From positions 100,217 through 164,216 of the forward strand of contig NZ_JAQMYP010000019.1 of NCBI RefSeq assembly GCF_028369295.1: 64,000 nucleotides of DNA, read 5' to 3'. The translations under genes and the position numbers were made by a program. Each line of letters opens with the position of its first letter. Position 1 is the first letter of the stretch. This DNA comes from Streptomyces sp. HD (GTDB taxonomy: Bacteria; Actinomycetota; Actinomycetes; Streptomycetales; Streptomycetaceae). The notes under the pieces were generated by a model. That model saw only the letters and a program-made list of their open reading frames with translations, did not search any database and was not told the DNA's origin. Shown piece by piece: positions 41,541-50,137 of this stretch.

Positions 41541-42761
41541 TCACCTCAAGGGCGTGAATTCGGGCAGGGTGAGGGCCGAGTGGGCCGGCCGTCCCTGCGC
41601 GGCGGGCATGGTGCGGAGACTGCGCAGCATGTCGTTGCGCTGCTCCAGAGCCTGAGCGGTGGTGGGGAAGAGCGCGGCGTCGCCCTCACCGATCTGGTCC
41701 TGGTTCACGGTCACGAACCCACGGGTGGTGTCTTCGTAGGCGGCGAAGCCCGCGGCGGCGTCCCGGTCGGCCAGGGCACCGGCGAGCATGTACGCGCCGA
41801 CGAGTGCGAGGCTGGAGCCTTGTCCGGTGAGGAACGAGGGTGCGTACGCGGCGTCGCCCACCAGCGCGACCCGGCCGCTGGACCAGCGGGGCATGCGGAT
41901 CTGGCTGACCACGTCGACGAACAGGTCCTCCGCGTCACGCATGGCGGCGATCATGCCCGGTACCTCCCATCCCGTGTCGGCGAAGATCCCGGCGACCAGG
42001 TCTCGTTGGGCTCCTGGGTCACGGAACGCGCCGAAGGGGGGCTTTGGGTGGGCGAAGTTCAGGAAGGCGTGCACTTCGTCGGCGTCCCCCACGGCGTAGA
42101 GAGCCGCGGCCCTGCCCGGGGTGTTCCACATCGTGATCTCGTGGGAGAGACCGAAGGTGTTGCGCATGGTGAACCCGGCGAAGCAGTACCCGAGATATCG
42201 GTGGAACCGCTCTTCGGGGCCGAACACGAACTCTCGGGTACGTGAGTGCAGACCGTCCGCACCGAACACCATGTCGAACGTACGCCTGCCGCCCCCGCGG
42301 AAGGTGACATCGACCCCGTGGCCGGACTGGTCGAGGGTGTCGATGGAGTCGTCGAACAGGAACTCCACGTCGTCACGGACCGCCGAGTGGAGCGCCTCGG
42401 TGAGATCCCCGCGCCGCACCTCAAGGTCCCGTCCCACGGCACTGCCGGCGACGTTGTGCGGGCTGACCGAGGCCACCTCGCCGCCGTCCCCGTCGAGGAA
42501 GGTGAACCGGCGCAAGTCGATGTGTGCGTCCCGCAGTCGGGGCAGGATCCCCATCCGCCGGACGACCTCCAGGGCGGTGCCGCGTATGTCGATGGGGTAG
42601 CCGCCGCTGCGTAATGCGGGCGCCTTCTCCACCACCGTGACCGAATATCCGTAGCGGTGCAGCCAGAACGCGAGGGCCGGACCCGCGATGCCGGCCCCCG
42701 AGATCAGGACCTTGCGGCGGGGCGTGGGCCGGATGTCCGTCAATGGATCGGTGCGGGTCAT
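41541..42761 (-). CDS. FAD-dependent monooxygenase (aromatic-hydroxylase/TetX type)
   Basis: A 406-residue class A flavoprotein: FAD site GAGIAGPALAFWLHRYGYSVTVVEK, then DG near GADGLHSRTRE, and the second FAD block RVALVGDAAYAPSFLTGQGSSLALV. The family hydroxylates aromatic compounds or antibiotics. The ATG overlaps the stop of the MFS gene by 4 bp. With MFS and TetR genes alongside, it may modify a toxic compound that the MFS exports. Confidence 0.9.
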   Translation of the reverse strand: MTRTDPLTDIRPTPRRKVLISGAGIAGPALAFWLHRYGYSVTVVEKAPALRSGGYPIDIRGTALEVVRRMGILPRLRDAHIDLRRFTFLDGDGGEVASVSPHNVAGSAVGRDLEVRRGDLTEALHSAVRDDVEFLFDDSIDTLDQSGHGVDVTFRGGGRRTFDMVFGADGLHSRTREFVFGPEERFHRYLGYCFAGFTMRNTFGLSHEITMWNTPGRAAALYAVGDADEVHAFLNFAHPKPPFGAFRDPGAQRDLVAGIFADTGWEVPGMIAAMRDAEDLFVDVVSQIRMPRWSSGRVALVGDAAYAPSFLTGQGSSLALVGAYMLAGALADRDAAAGFAAYEDTTRGFVTVNQDQIGEGDAALFPTTAQALEQRNDMLRSLRTMPAAQGRPAHSALTLPEFTPLR

Positions 42762-44152
42762 TCCTTGACTCCTTTGCGCAGGGTGCGGACGGCGAGCAGG
42801 GACAGCGCCGTGACGGCGCCGGCGATCAGGAAGCCGGTGACGAAGGCCGATTCGACCGGGTCCTCCGCCCCGGGGCGGGTCCCGGCGGCGAGGAAGGCGC
42901 CGCTGACCTGTGCGCCCGCGGCGAAGCCGATCACGCGGGTCACCAGGACCAGGCTGGTGGCGGTGCCGGTGTGGCCGTGATCGACGGAGGTGGCGGTCTT
43001 GACGACCATCGCCGTGATGCAGACACCACTGGCCAGCGCGACCAGCGCCTTCCCGACGACGAGGTGCCAGACCTCGGTGTGCAGGAACGCCAGGCCGAGC
43101 AGCGTGGCCGTCATGACGCCGATTCCGGCCGTGACCACGGCAGTCGAGCCGAAACGCCGGGCCGCGGCCCCGCCGAGCGGTCCGCCGGCCGCCCCCGCGA
43201 CGGCGCCGGGCAACAGGTACCGCCCGATGTCGGTGGCGCCGGCCCCGAAGCCGTAGCCGTCGGCGGACACCGCGAACAGCTGCGGGACGAGGAACATCGA
43301 CACCGCGGTCCCTACGCAGACGGCGAAGGTGATGGCGTAAGAGCTCCAGATCGCGGGCTTCGTCACCAGGCGCAGATCGACCATCGGCGAGGGCGACCGG
43401 CCTTCGACGGAGATCCATCCGGTCACGAGCAGGGCCAGGAGCACGATGAGGGCGCCGAGGGCGAGTGGCCGGCCGCCGAGTTCGGGTGCCATCGAGAGCC
43501 CGAGCATGAGCGTCAGCAGGATGCCGCTCAGGAGAGCCAGGCCGGGCCAGTCGATCCTGGCGTCCGACCGGGCCGGCGGATCGTTCGGCATCAGCCGGTG
43601 GACGAGCAGGGTCGCCGCCACGATCGCGATCGTCGGCAGCGCGAACATCCAGTGCCGGGACAGCCCTTCGGCGATGGGCCCGGCCATCAGCGTGCCCAGC
43701 ATGCCGCCGCCCACGAACAACCCACTGACCACCCCGATGGCCACCTGGGACTCTCCGCTCGACAGATGCTTGCGCACCAGGATGAACGACAGGGGCATCG
43801 CGCCCACCATCGCGCCCTCCAGCACCTGACCCAGCAGCAGCACCGGCAGGTTCGGCGCCAGCGAGGACACCAGGCCACCGGCCGAGACCACCGCCATCAG
43901 CCGGAGCATGACCCGTTTCCCGCCGTAGCGGTCACCGAGATTGCCCGCGACGGGCGTGACGAGAGCGCCGGTGATGAGCATCGTGATGCTGAGCAACGCC
44001 CCTTGAGCAGGGCTTATCGATAACTCGCGTTGCAACAGCGGGAGCGTCGGTGTCACCACCGACTCCAGGGCCCCGGTGGCGGCCGCCAGCATGCCGAGAG
44101 CGCCGACAGCGGCCTTCCCGACGCGGACCGGGGGAGCCAGGGTTGTGGTCAT
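42758..44152 (-). CDS. MFS efflux transporter
   Basis: A 464-residue DHA2-like transporter with about 14 hydrophobic segments. Motifs A and C are recognisable (GNLGDRYGGKRV; GSAMVGAMPLSF-like region). It precedes the monooxygenase in a coupled pair and its promoter overlaps a palindrome bound, most likely, by the divergent TetR protein. Probable role: drug or metabolite efflux. Confidence 0.9.
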   Translation of the reverse strand: MTTTLAPPVRVGKAAVGALGMLAAATGALESVVTPTLPLLQRELSISPAQGALLSITMLITGALVTPVAGNLGDRYGGKRVMLRLMAVVSAGGLVSSLAPNLPVLLLGQVLEGAMVGAMPLSFILVRKHLSSGESQVAIGVVSGLFVGGGMLGTLMAGPIAEGLSRHWMFALPTIAIVAATLLVHRLMPNDPPARSDARIDWPGLALLSGILLTLMLGLSMAPELGGRPLALGALIVLLALLVTGWISVEGRSPSPMVDLRLVTKPAIWSSYAITFAVCVGTAVSMFLVPQLFAVSADGYGFGAGATDIGRYLLPGAVAGAAGGPLGGAAARRFGSTAVVTAGIGVMTATLLGLAFLHTEVWHLVVGKALVALASGVCITAMVVKTATSVDHGHTGTATSLVLVTRVIGFAAGAQVSGAFLAAGTRPGAEDPVESAFVTGFLIAGAVTALSLLAVRTLRKGVKE

Positions 44153-44185
44153 GAAGCGTCCTTTCCTTTCGCCGGAAGCAACTAC

Positions 44186-44200
44186 ACTACACGGTGTAGT
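44186..44200. promoter_or_regulatory. TetR operator between MFS and TetR genes
   Basis: ACTACACGGTGTAGT, a perfect 15-bp palindrome around one central base. Another CTACAC half lies just to the left. It is in the 70-bp divergent promoter, so one repressor dimer could control both genes. Confidence 0.8.
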
Positions 44201-44222
44201 AAAGTCGGGATAGGATGCGGCC

Positions 44223-44855
44223 ATGCCGACCACGAAGACACTGCGCGAGGGGTCCACGCAGAAGCGGGCCGCCATTCTCACCGCGGCCCGGGAACTGTTT
44301 CTCGCCGACGGTTTCGACCGGACCAGCGTCGATGCGGTCGCCGCCCGGGCCGGGGTGTCCAAGCGGACGGTCTACGACTACTTCGGCGACAAGCAGACGC
44401 TGTTGCAGGCAGTCGCCGACGGCGTCGGCCAGTCACTGATCACCACGATCCGGCGCATCCTCGACGACACCCTCACCGACCCCACCGAAGCGGCCGACCT
44501 TGAGGACACCCTGGTCACGTTCTCTATGCGCATCGCGACCGACATGCTCGGCTCGGCGGAGTACGCAACGCTGCAACGACTCGTCCGGGCGCAGGCCCGC
44601 CACCTGCCGGACGGGGCCGAGAACTCCATGGCCGACACCCCGGACGAGGCACTCGCCGAGCGGTTCGCCGCCTTCGCCGCGGCCGGACTGCTCGACGTCC
44701 CCGACGCCCGGCTCGCGGCCGACCAGTTCATCGCGCTGACCTTCGGAGTCGCGCTCAACAGGTACGGTTCCGCGAATGCCGCGGAGGACCCCCGCGTCCA
44801 GCCCCTCATCGTCGAGGGAGTGCGGACCTTTCTCCGGGCGTACCAGGCCAAGTAG
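44223..44855 (+). CDS. TetR-family repressor
   Basis: A 210-residue TetR protein: HTH KRAAILTAARELFLADGFDRTSVDAVAARAGVSKRTVYDYFGDK, followed by an all-helical ligand domain of the TetR C-terminal type (residues about 70-205). Divergent from the MFS-monooxygenase operon with a palindromic operator between; release of repression by the exported drug is the likely scheme. Confidence 0.92.
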   Translation: MPTTKTLREGSTQKRAAILTAARELFLADGFDRTSVDAVAARAGVSKRTVYDYFGDKQTLLQAVADGVGQSLITTIRRILDDTLTDPTEAADLEDTLVTFSMRIATDMLGSAEYATLQRLVRAQARHLPDGAENSMADTPDEALAERFAAFAAAGLLDVPDARLAADQFIALTFGVALNRYGSANAAEDPRVQPLIVEGVRTFLRAYQAK

Positions 44856-44888
44856 TCGAATCAGGATGTCGGGACGGAAGAGAGCATC

Positions 44889-45227
44889 GTGAAGAAGGCG
44901 CGCCTATGTCTCGTCGTGGTGGCATGCACGCTCATGGCCACCTCATGCAGTGGCGGCGACAAGTCCGTTGACACGTCCCGGCTGACGGACCGGGAAAAGG
45001 AATGGGTCGATTTCTCCTACGCGCATGAGAAGGACGACGCGACCAGACGGGCGTGGGAAGAACTGACCGCGGAAGGCGTCAAGTCCTACTTTGAACAGCA
45101 GCGTTCCCGCCTGTGCGGTGACACGGCGGCGCTGATGCAGAGCCTGAAGGACGCCGGCTACGAGGCGGGCGAAATGCAGGAGTACAAGGAAAAGTCGGAG
45201 CGGTTGATCTGCTCGCCCGCGCGGTGA
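44889..45227 (+). CDS. Small lipoprotein of unknown function
   Basis: A 112-residue protein with a lipoprotein signal (KKARLCLVVVACTLMATSC). The mature part is charged and helical (WVDFSYAHEKDDATRR) with two further cysteines. The start is a GTG 33 bp after the TetR gene. No family recognised. It ends 9 bp before a perfect hairpin. Confidence 0.7.
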   Translation: MKKARLCLVVVACTLMATSCSGGDKSVDTSRLTDREKEWVDFSYAHEKDDATRRAWEELTAEGVKSYFEQQRSRLCGDTAALMQSLKDAGYEAGEMQEYKEKSERLICSPAR

Positions 45228-45236
45228 TTGCGCAGC

Positions 45237-45268
45237 GAAGGTCCCCGCCGGTGACGGCGGGGACCTTC
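45237..45268. terminator. Strong bidirectional terminator
   Basis: Perfect 14-bp inverted repeat GAAGGTCCCCGCCG / CGGCGGGGACCTTC around GTGA, between convergent lipoprotein genes (stops at 45227 and 45292). It is the strongest hairpin of this kind in the window. Confidence 0.85.
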
Positions 45269-45291
45269 ACCCTGCAGGTCGACAGCTTGCG

Positions 45292-45984
45292 CTACGCCAC
45301 CGCGCCTCCGAGGATCCTCAGCGAGTACTTGTCCTGCGCCCGGTGCAGAATCATCGTCACCGGACCCGAGGTGAACACCCCGCTGACCACGTACTCCTTC
45401 TTGTTGCCCGTCTCGGCAACCCTCTTCGCATACAGGGAATCGGTCTCCTCCCTCGCCTGCTTGAGCCACGAAGAGGCCTTGCCGTGGTCGACTCCGGCCA
45501 CGTCCAGACCAGTGCAGGCGGCGAGGAAGTCGAAACCGTCGGATTGCTTCGTGCCGGTTCTGCACAGCAGGGACGACATGTTCTCGTGATCGGCGTATCC
45601 GGCCGAAACCGTCAACCCGTTCCCGCCGCGCCCGTGGACATAGGTTCTCTTCTTCCCGTCGGGCATCTCCTGCTCAACGGGCTTGTCCAGCTTCAGTTTC
45701 CAGGCTTTCGAGAGCTCGGTGAGGAAGCCCTTCCCGGTGTATCCGTCGGCCATCGCCCTGGCCGCGCCGAGGCTGGGCTGCTTGTCGCCGGTCACCGCAT
45801 GCTTCGGCAGATCGGCGGCCCGCGGCGCGGTCCGTGTCTTGGACGGCTCGGGGTGAGGCGCCGCCGCCCGCGCCCGGTCGGACGCCGCCGGTTCGGGGCT
45901 GTTCTGGCTGCAGGAGACGGCTCCCGCCGCGCCGATGACGATGGTCATCAGCACGACGGGAACACGGAGGGCGGCGCGTATCAC
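45292..45984 (-). CDS. Lipoprotein of unknown function, third gene of secreted operon
   Basis: A 230-residue protein. The signal ends with GAAGAVSC, a lipobox; a Pro/Ala linker follows, then a globular part beginning GAARAMADGYTGKGFLTEL. Three more Cys are present in the mature protein. Its GTG start (45984) overlaps the stop of the large SLT/golvesin-like gene by 4 bp, so the two are co-translated. No family recognised. Confidence 0.78.
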   Translation of the reverse strand: MIRAALRVPVVLMTIVIGAAGAVSCSQNSPEPAASDRARAAAPHPEPSKTRTAPRAADLPKHAVTGDKQPSLGAARAMADGYTGKGFLTELSKAWKLKLDKPVEQEMPDGKKRTYVHGRGGNGLTVSAGYADHENMSSLLCRTGTKQSDGFDFLAACTGLDVAGVDHGKASSWLKQAREETDSLYAKRVAETGNKKEYVVSGVFTSGPVTMILHRAQDKYSLRILGGAVA

Positions 45985-48900
45985 AGGCCACCGTCGACGA
46001 GGTTGCACGCACCGGGTTCGGCGTAGTTGAACGGAACGAAGGCGATCGCGTCGAACACCACGTTGTCGTCTCCGGTGCCGGCGTCGTGGAGGTTGTCCGC
46101 CTCGATCCGGCCGCCCTTCCAGAAGCTGAAGGTGCCCATCTCGAACCAGGTGTCCTTGCCCGCGCTGCGGGTCGCCTGGTTGACGCGGCAGTAGTCGGGC
46201 TTGGCGCCGGCCGTGTTGTCGCCCGGGATGAAGTTGTACCGGACGATCGCTTCCGCGCCGTGGCTGGGCAGATGGAGATAGATCTTGTAGCGCTGGCCGG
46301 GCTGGTCTCCGGAGGGGAGCTTCGCCTGGTTGACCTCCCACCGACCGGTGATCTTGTGGAAGTAGTCGGTGTCCGGGTAGCTGTGCGTGAAGTAGACGTG
46401 GTGGTCGTACCCGGCGCCGAGCTGGTGGAGGTCGATGGGGGCGAGGTAGGGGGTCGCGCGGAACGTGCCGTTGTCCCTGAGCATGGTGATGTTGTCACCG
46501 GCCTGAAGGGTGAACTTGCCGTCGTCGGCGCCCTCGAAGTCCCCGCATCCGTAGGTGTCCTCGTGCTGGCCCAGGTCATCGACGATGATGGCGTTGGGGT
46601 AGACGCTCGGGTGGTCGATGCACGGGCCGTGACCGTACTTGCTCTTGAGTTCGGGCTCACCCGAGCCGAGCGAGTACCGGAGGTTCTCGGTGCTGGAGTT
46701 GGCGGTGCTCTGCGACCCCATCCAGTCCACGCTGCCGTCCCAGTAGCACGACGAGTCCCAGCTCGGGCACGGGTCGGCCGCGCTCGGGTTGCACGAGTTG
46801 AGGGACGGGTCGCAGAACAGGGTGCGCGGGGCGACCTTGATGACGCCGAACGGCATGGACGGCTTGACGTACGACGCTTCACTGTCCCAGGTCATCTGCG
46901 GGACTTCCGCCCAGCCGAAGATCTTCTCCGGGTAGTTCCAGTCGCCGGGGTGGGAGGCGTCGTCATAGCTGTAGCGCAGGAACGGCTGCCGGTCGGCCGG
47001 GTAGCGCGGGTTGATCGGGTTGTTGAAGAAGCCCAGGCCGACGGCGCCGGAGGTGTAGACGCCGGAGTTGTAGCCCCACAGCGCCGTGTACCAGTTCTCG
47101 ATGTAGGCCGGGCTGCCGTTGTTGATGTTCATGCCCAGGGCCTTGAGCTGGTTCCACTTCTCGGCCAGGATGCCCAGCCCGGCAGCGATGTTCGCCGCGT
47201 AGTCGGTGGTGACGGCACCGGCGCGCAGGGGGTCGAGCTGCTCGGCGTGCTTCTCCGACATGCCGGTCGTGACCTGGGCGATGCCGTAGCCGCAGTCGGC
47301 CTTCTCCCGGTTGGGGTAGCCGTGGATGCCGTTCGCGTTGCCGTACCAGTCGGACTTGGTGACGTTGCCCGAGTCACCGTTCATGGAGTGCCAGGACGCC
47401 TGCTTGAAGTTGGACTCCTGGGCGAGGATGCCCAGCATGACCTGTGCGGGAATGTCGCCTCCGCCGGTCAGCGGCGGTTTGGGGAACAGGCCCTGCGGGG
47501 TGTAGGCGGCGAGGCCGGTGTCGTGCCAGTTCTGCGGGCGGGAGACCTTCAGTTCGCCGTGCACGGCCTGGTCCACGGCCCACTCGACCATGTTCGCGCT
47601 GGGTTGGAGCGCCTGGCGCTTGGGGTCGTTGCGCTTGACGATGCAGGGGGTTTCCATCGTCCCGACCTTGCCCCACACGGCCGCACCGGAGCCGGACAGG
47701 CACTGCGATTCCGGCCCGCCCTCACCACAGGTGAGCGGGTCGTCGTCATCGGCCATGGCGAACGCGGCGGGGTCCAGCGGCACGGAGGAGTCCGGCTTGG
47801 GCCGCTTGCGGTCGGCGTCCACGAGCGTGGTGGCCTTCGCACCGCTCTTGAGCGCGGTCGCCTTGACGGTCAGCGGTCCGGCGCCCTTGTTCGAGGGCGA
47901 GCCGATCCGGGTGGTGATGCCCTTCATCTGCTCGGAGAACACCGAGTTGGTCACCAGATGACCGTGGCGGGAGATCCCGGCCACCCGGCCGTCCACCGCG
48001 TGCTTGGCGAGCCCCGGGGCCTTGCCGGTGTCGATTCCCTTCACGTCGCCGACGACCGCGTCGCCGCCGGCCACGGGGAGGAGCTTGACCTTCCCCTTGG
48101 GGGCGCGGCCCAGTTCGGTGAAGTCCTTGCCGTTGAAGCGGGAGATGACGCTGCTCTTGTCGTCGACCGTGCCGACGTCCACGGCGCCGTTCTTCGAGGC
48201 GGTCAGCGCGAACATCGGGCCGGGCAGCGCGGCGAGCTTGCGGGCGGACAGCTTCTTGCCGCTGCCCTTGAGGTCGACGAGGTTGCCCCCGAGCACACCG
48301 ACGGTGCCCTTCTGCGTGGGCGTGACGTGCGTCAGATAGCCCTTGACCGTGCGGCGGGAGGAGACCGATCCCGTGGCCGCGTCGACCGAGATCACCGTGG
48401 TGGACCCGGCGGACTTGTCGGTGGCCGAACTGGAGGTGAACGCCACCTCGTCGGCCGCTCCGCAGCCGGGCGTGAAGTACGCCAGTTGCACCCGGTCGGG
48501 AACCTCGGTGACCTTGCCGTCGGAGAGACGGATCACCGCGGCGAACGCGCCGCTCTCGTACGCGCCGGGCTCGTTCGCCCAGGCCGACGGGGCGTAGACC
48601 GCTGCCGCGTAGTTCCCCGATCCCGTGGTGCAGACGTAGCCCGTCCATGGGCCCACGTCGGACAGGCTCTTGCGGTTGAGGCGGGCGATCTCGTAGAAGG
48701 AGAACCCGTCGCTCTCCCGCGCCGCGAGGATGTGCAGTCCCTCGGCGTCGCCGGTGGCCTGCACGATCGCGTCCGATGACGAGGCGTAGCCCGACCCGAG
48801 GTCCTTGCCGGGGGCGGAGAACAGACGGGGCGTCGTGGCGTCCGCGGCGGCAGGGGTCGGCTGCGCCGGGGTGTCCTGGGAAGCCAGCGGGACTAACGCG

Positions 48901-48986
48901 GCGGATGCCGCCACCACGCTCATGGCTATCAGCGGGTTCGTGGCGAAGTATCTTCGGAGCCCTCTAGTACGCATCATCTTCCTCAC
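45981..48986 (-). CDS. Large secreted protein with transglycosylase-like and golvesin-like domains
   Basis: A 1001-residue protein with an N-terminal signal (MMRTRGLRRYF, then a hydrophobic core). Residues about 45-400 look like a beta-propeller or repeats. The middle section has LGILAQESNFKQASW and CGYGIAQVTTGM, the SLT/lysozyme-fold pattern with a catalytic-type Glu. The C-terminal 150 or so residues (FTLQAGDNITMLRDNG, YKIYLHLPSHGAEAIVRYNF, GTFSFWKGGRIEADN) are golvesin C-terminal-like and cysteine-bearing. GTG 48986 is chosen because it overlaps the DUF2690 stop by 4 bp; ATG 48977 is an alternative. Probably a wall-associated hydrolase. Confidence 0.82.
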   Translation of the reverse strand: MRKMMRTRGLRRYFATNPLIAMSVVAASAALVPLASQDTPAQPTPAAADATTPRLFSAPGKDLGSGYASSSDAIVQATGDAEGLHILAARESDGFSFYEIARLNRKSLSDVGPWTGYVCTTGSGNYAAAVYAPSAWANEPGAYESGAFAAVIRLSDGKVTEVPDRVQLAYFTPGCGAADEVAFTSSSATDKSAGSTTVISVDAATGSVSSRRTVKGYLTHVTPTQKGTVGVLGGNLVDLKGSGKKLSARKLAALPGPMFALTASKNGAVDVGTVDDKSSVISRFNGKDFTELGRAPKGKVKLLPVAGGDAVVGDVKGIDTGKAPGLAKHAVDGRVAGISRHGHLVTNSVFSEQMKGITTRIGSPSNKGAGPLTVKATALKSGAKATTLVDADRKRPKPDSSVPLDPAAFAMADDDDPLTCGEGGPESQCLSGSGAAVWGKVGTMETPCIVKRNDPKRQALQPSANMVEWAVDQAVHGELKVSRPQNWHDTGLAAYTPQGLFPKPPLTGGGDIPAQVMLGILAQESNFKQASWHSMNGDSGNVTKSDWYGNANGIHGYPNREKADCGYGIAQVTTGMSEKHAEQLDPLRAGAVTTDYAANIAAGLGILAEKWNQLKALGMNINNGSPAYIENWYTALWGYNSGVYTSGAVGLGFFNNPINPRYPADRQPFLRYSYDDASHPGDWNYPEKIFGWAEVPQMTWDSEASYVKPSMPFGVIKVAPRTLFCDPSLNSCNPSAADPCPSWDSSCYWDGSVDWMGSQSTANSSTENLRYSLGSGEPELKSKYGHGPCIDHPSVYPNAIIVDDLGQHEDTYGCGDFEGADDGKFTLQAGDNITMLRDNGTFRATPYLAPIDLHQLGAGYDHHVYFTHSYPDTDYFHKITGRWEVNQAKLPSGDQPGQRYKIYLHLPSHGAEAIVRYNFIPGDNTAGAKPDYCRVNQATRSAGKDTWFEMGTFSFWKGGRIEADNLHDAGTGDDNVVFDAIAFVPFNYAEPGACNLVDGGL

Positions 48987-49507
48987 ATCCAGTCCGTGCA
49001 CATGCCGTGCACGATCGGAAGGCTCGCGTCGTTGTTGTTCTTGATGTACCTCAGCGGCACCGGGTCGTACTGGGCGTTGACGTCGTTCCAGCACGCCTTC
49101 GCGGTCGTGGTCTTCCAGTTCTGCATCTTGGTGTAGGCACCGGCCACACCGTCGGCGAGAAGACCCGTGGTGTCGTAGTCCTGGATGCCGCCGTCGGGAT
49201 CACGCGTGGTCCACAGCGTCCCGTACACGTAGTCGGGGGAGGTGTCGAGATCGCGTGAGATCTTCGCCCACACCCCCTGGCACTTCGGCGACCACATCAG
49301 CCGCACCACGACCGACTGGTCCGCCTCGGTCTCCTGCTGGAGAATCTCGGCGTCGTCGTCACACCCCATCTGAATGGGGTCCTTGCCCGAACAGGTGGCC
49401 CGCCAGCAGTCGGCCGCGGACGCCGGGGACGCCTGAATCCCCTGAAAGGCTCCGGCCAGCAGCGTCAGGGCAGCCGCCGCCGGGCCCCATCTACGTATGC
49501 CGTGCAC
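48983..49507 (-). CDS. Secreted DUF2690-family protein
   Basis: A 174-residue protein with a signal peptide (to PASAA) and the DUF2690 cysteine signature CWRATCSGKDPIQMGCDDDAE. The family is secreted and of unknown function. GTG 49507 is chosen because GAGG lies eight bases upstream; GTG 49516 overlaps it. First gene of the three-gene secreted operon. Confidence 0.8.
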   Translation of the reverse strand: MHGIRRWGPAAAALTLLAGAFQGIQASPASAADCWRATCSGKDPIQMGCDDDAEILQQETEADQSVVVRLMWSPKCQGVWAKISRDLDTSPDYVYGTLWTTRDPDGGIQDYDTTGLLADGVAGAYTKMQNWKTTTAKACWNDVNAQYDPVPLRYIKNNNDASLPIVHGMCTDWM

Positions 49508-49724
49508 ACGTATCACCTCAGATCTTTCTTCGCCGCAGCGCATCATGCGCAGCACCTATGCCCGTGTTCATCCTTGTTGTCCCTGTGTAACTTCGGCATC
49601 AGAAGACACGCGGAGCTTACGCGAACACATGCGCGAACCAGGGGAGTTGGGGTGCCCTTTACCTGCGCTGACAGACCCTGCCGGGGTGCGTCCGTGCCCC
49701 ACCCCGCGGCCTACACTTCCCGCC

Positions 49725-50111
49725 ATGGACGACACGTCGCTGGAGCAGCTCGGAGCGGGCAAGTACCTGCTCGTCACCAGTTACCGCAAGAACGGCACCG
49801 GCGTTCCCACGCCGGTGTGGGTGGTCCGCGACGGTGACGCGCTCGGCGTGTGGACCGTCGCCGACTCCTGGAAGGTCAAGCGCATCAGGGCTCGTGGGGA
49901 TGTCCTCGTCGGCCCCTGTGACCTGCGCGGCAGACCCACCGGTGAGCAGGTCCCCGCGACCGCCGAGATCTGCGACGAGGCGACCGGTGCCCGCTATCGC
50001 CGGCTCATCGCCGGCAAGTACGGGATCACCGGCCGCCTCACACTGCTCGGCAGCCGACTGCGCCGTGGTGTGAACGGCACAGTCGGCATCCGGATCACAC
50101 TGACGTCCTGA
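49725..50111 (+). CDS. PPOX-class F420-dependent oxidoreductase-like protein
   Basis: A 128-residue split-barrel flavin/F420-type protein: KYLLVTSYRKNGTGVPTPVWVVRDGD, RGDVLVGPCDLRGRP. Matches the small PPOX-like family common in Actinobacteria, some of which use F420H2. ATG 49725 is the first methionine in frame that fits the fold; the longer frame covers the intergenic region. Confidence 0.85.
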   Translation: MDDTSLEQLGAGKYLLVTSYRKNGTGVPTPVWVVRDGDALGVWTVADSWKVKRIRARGDVLVGPCDLRGRPTGEQVPATAEICDEATGARYRRLIAGKYGITGRLTLLGSRLRRGVNGTVGIRITLTS

Positions 50112-50137
50112 CCCGGGTCAGGACGTCCGGTGCAGAG

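Noticed and set aside
46086..48779. An 897-residue plus-strand frame.
   Set aside because: It is antisense to the SLT/golvesin-like gene and is low complexity (Val/Gly/Arg/Asp repeats).
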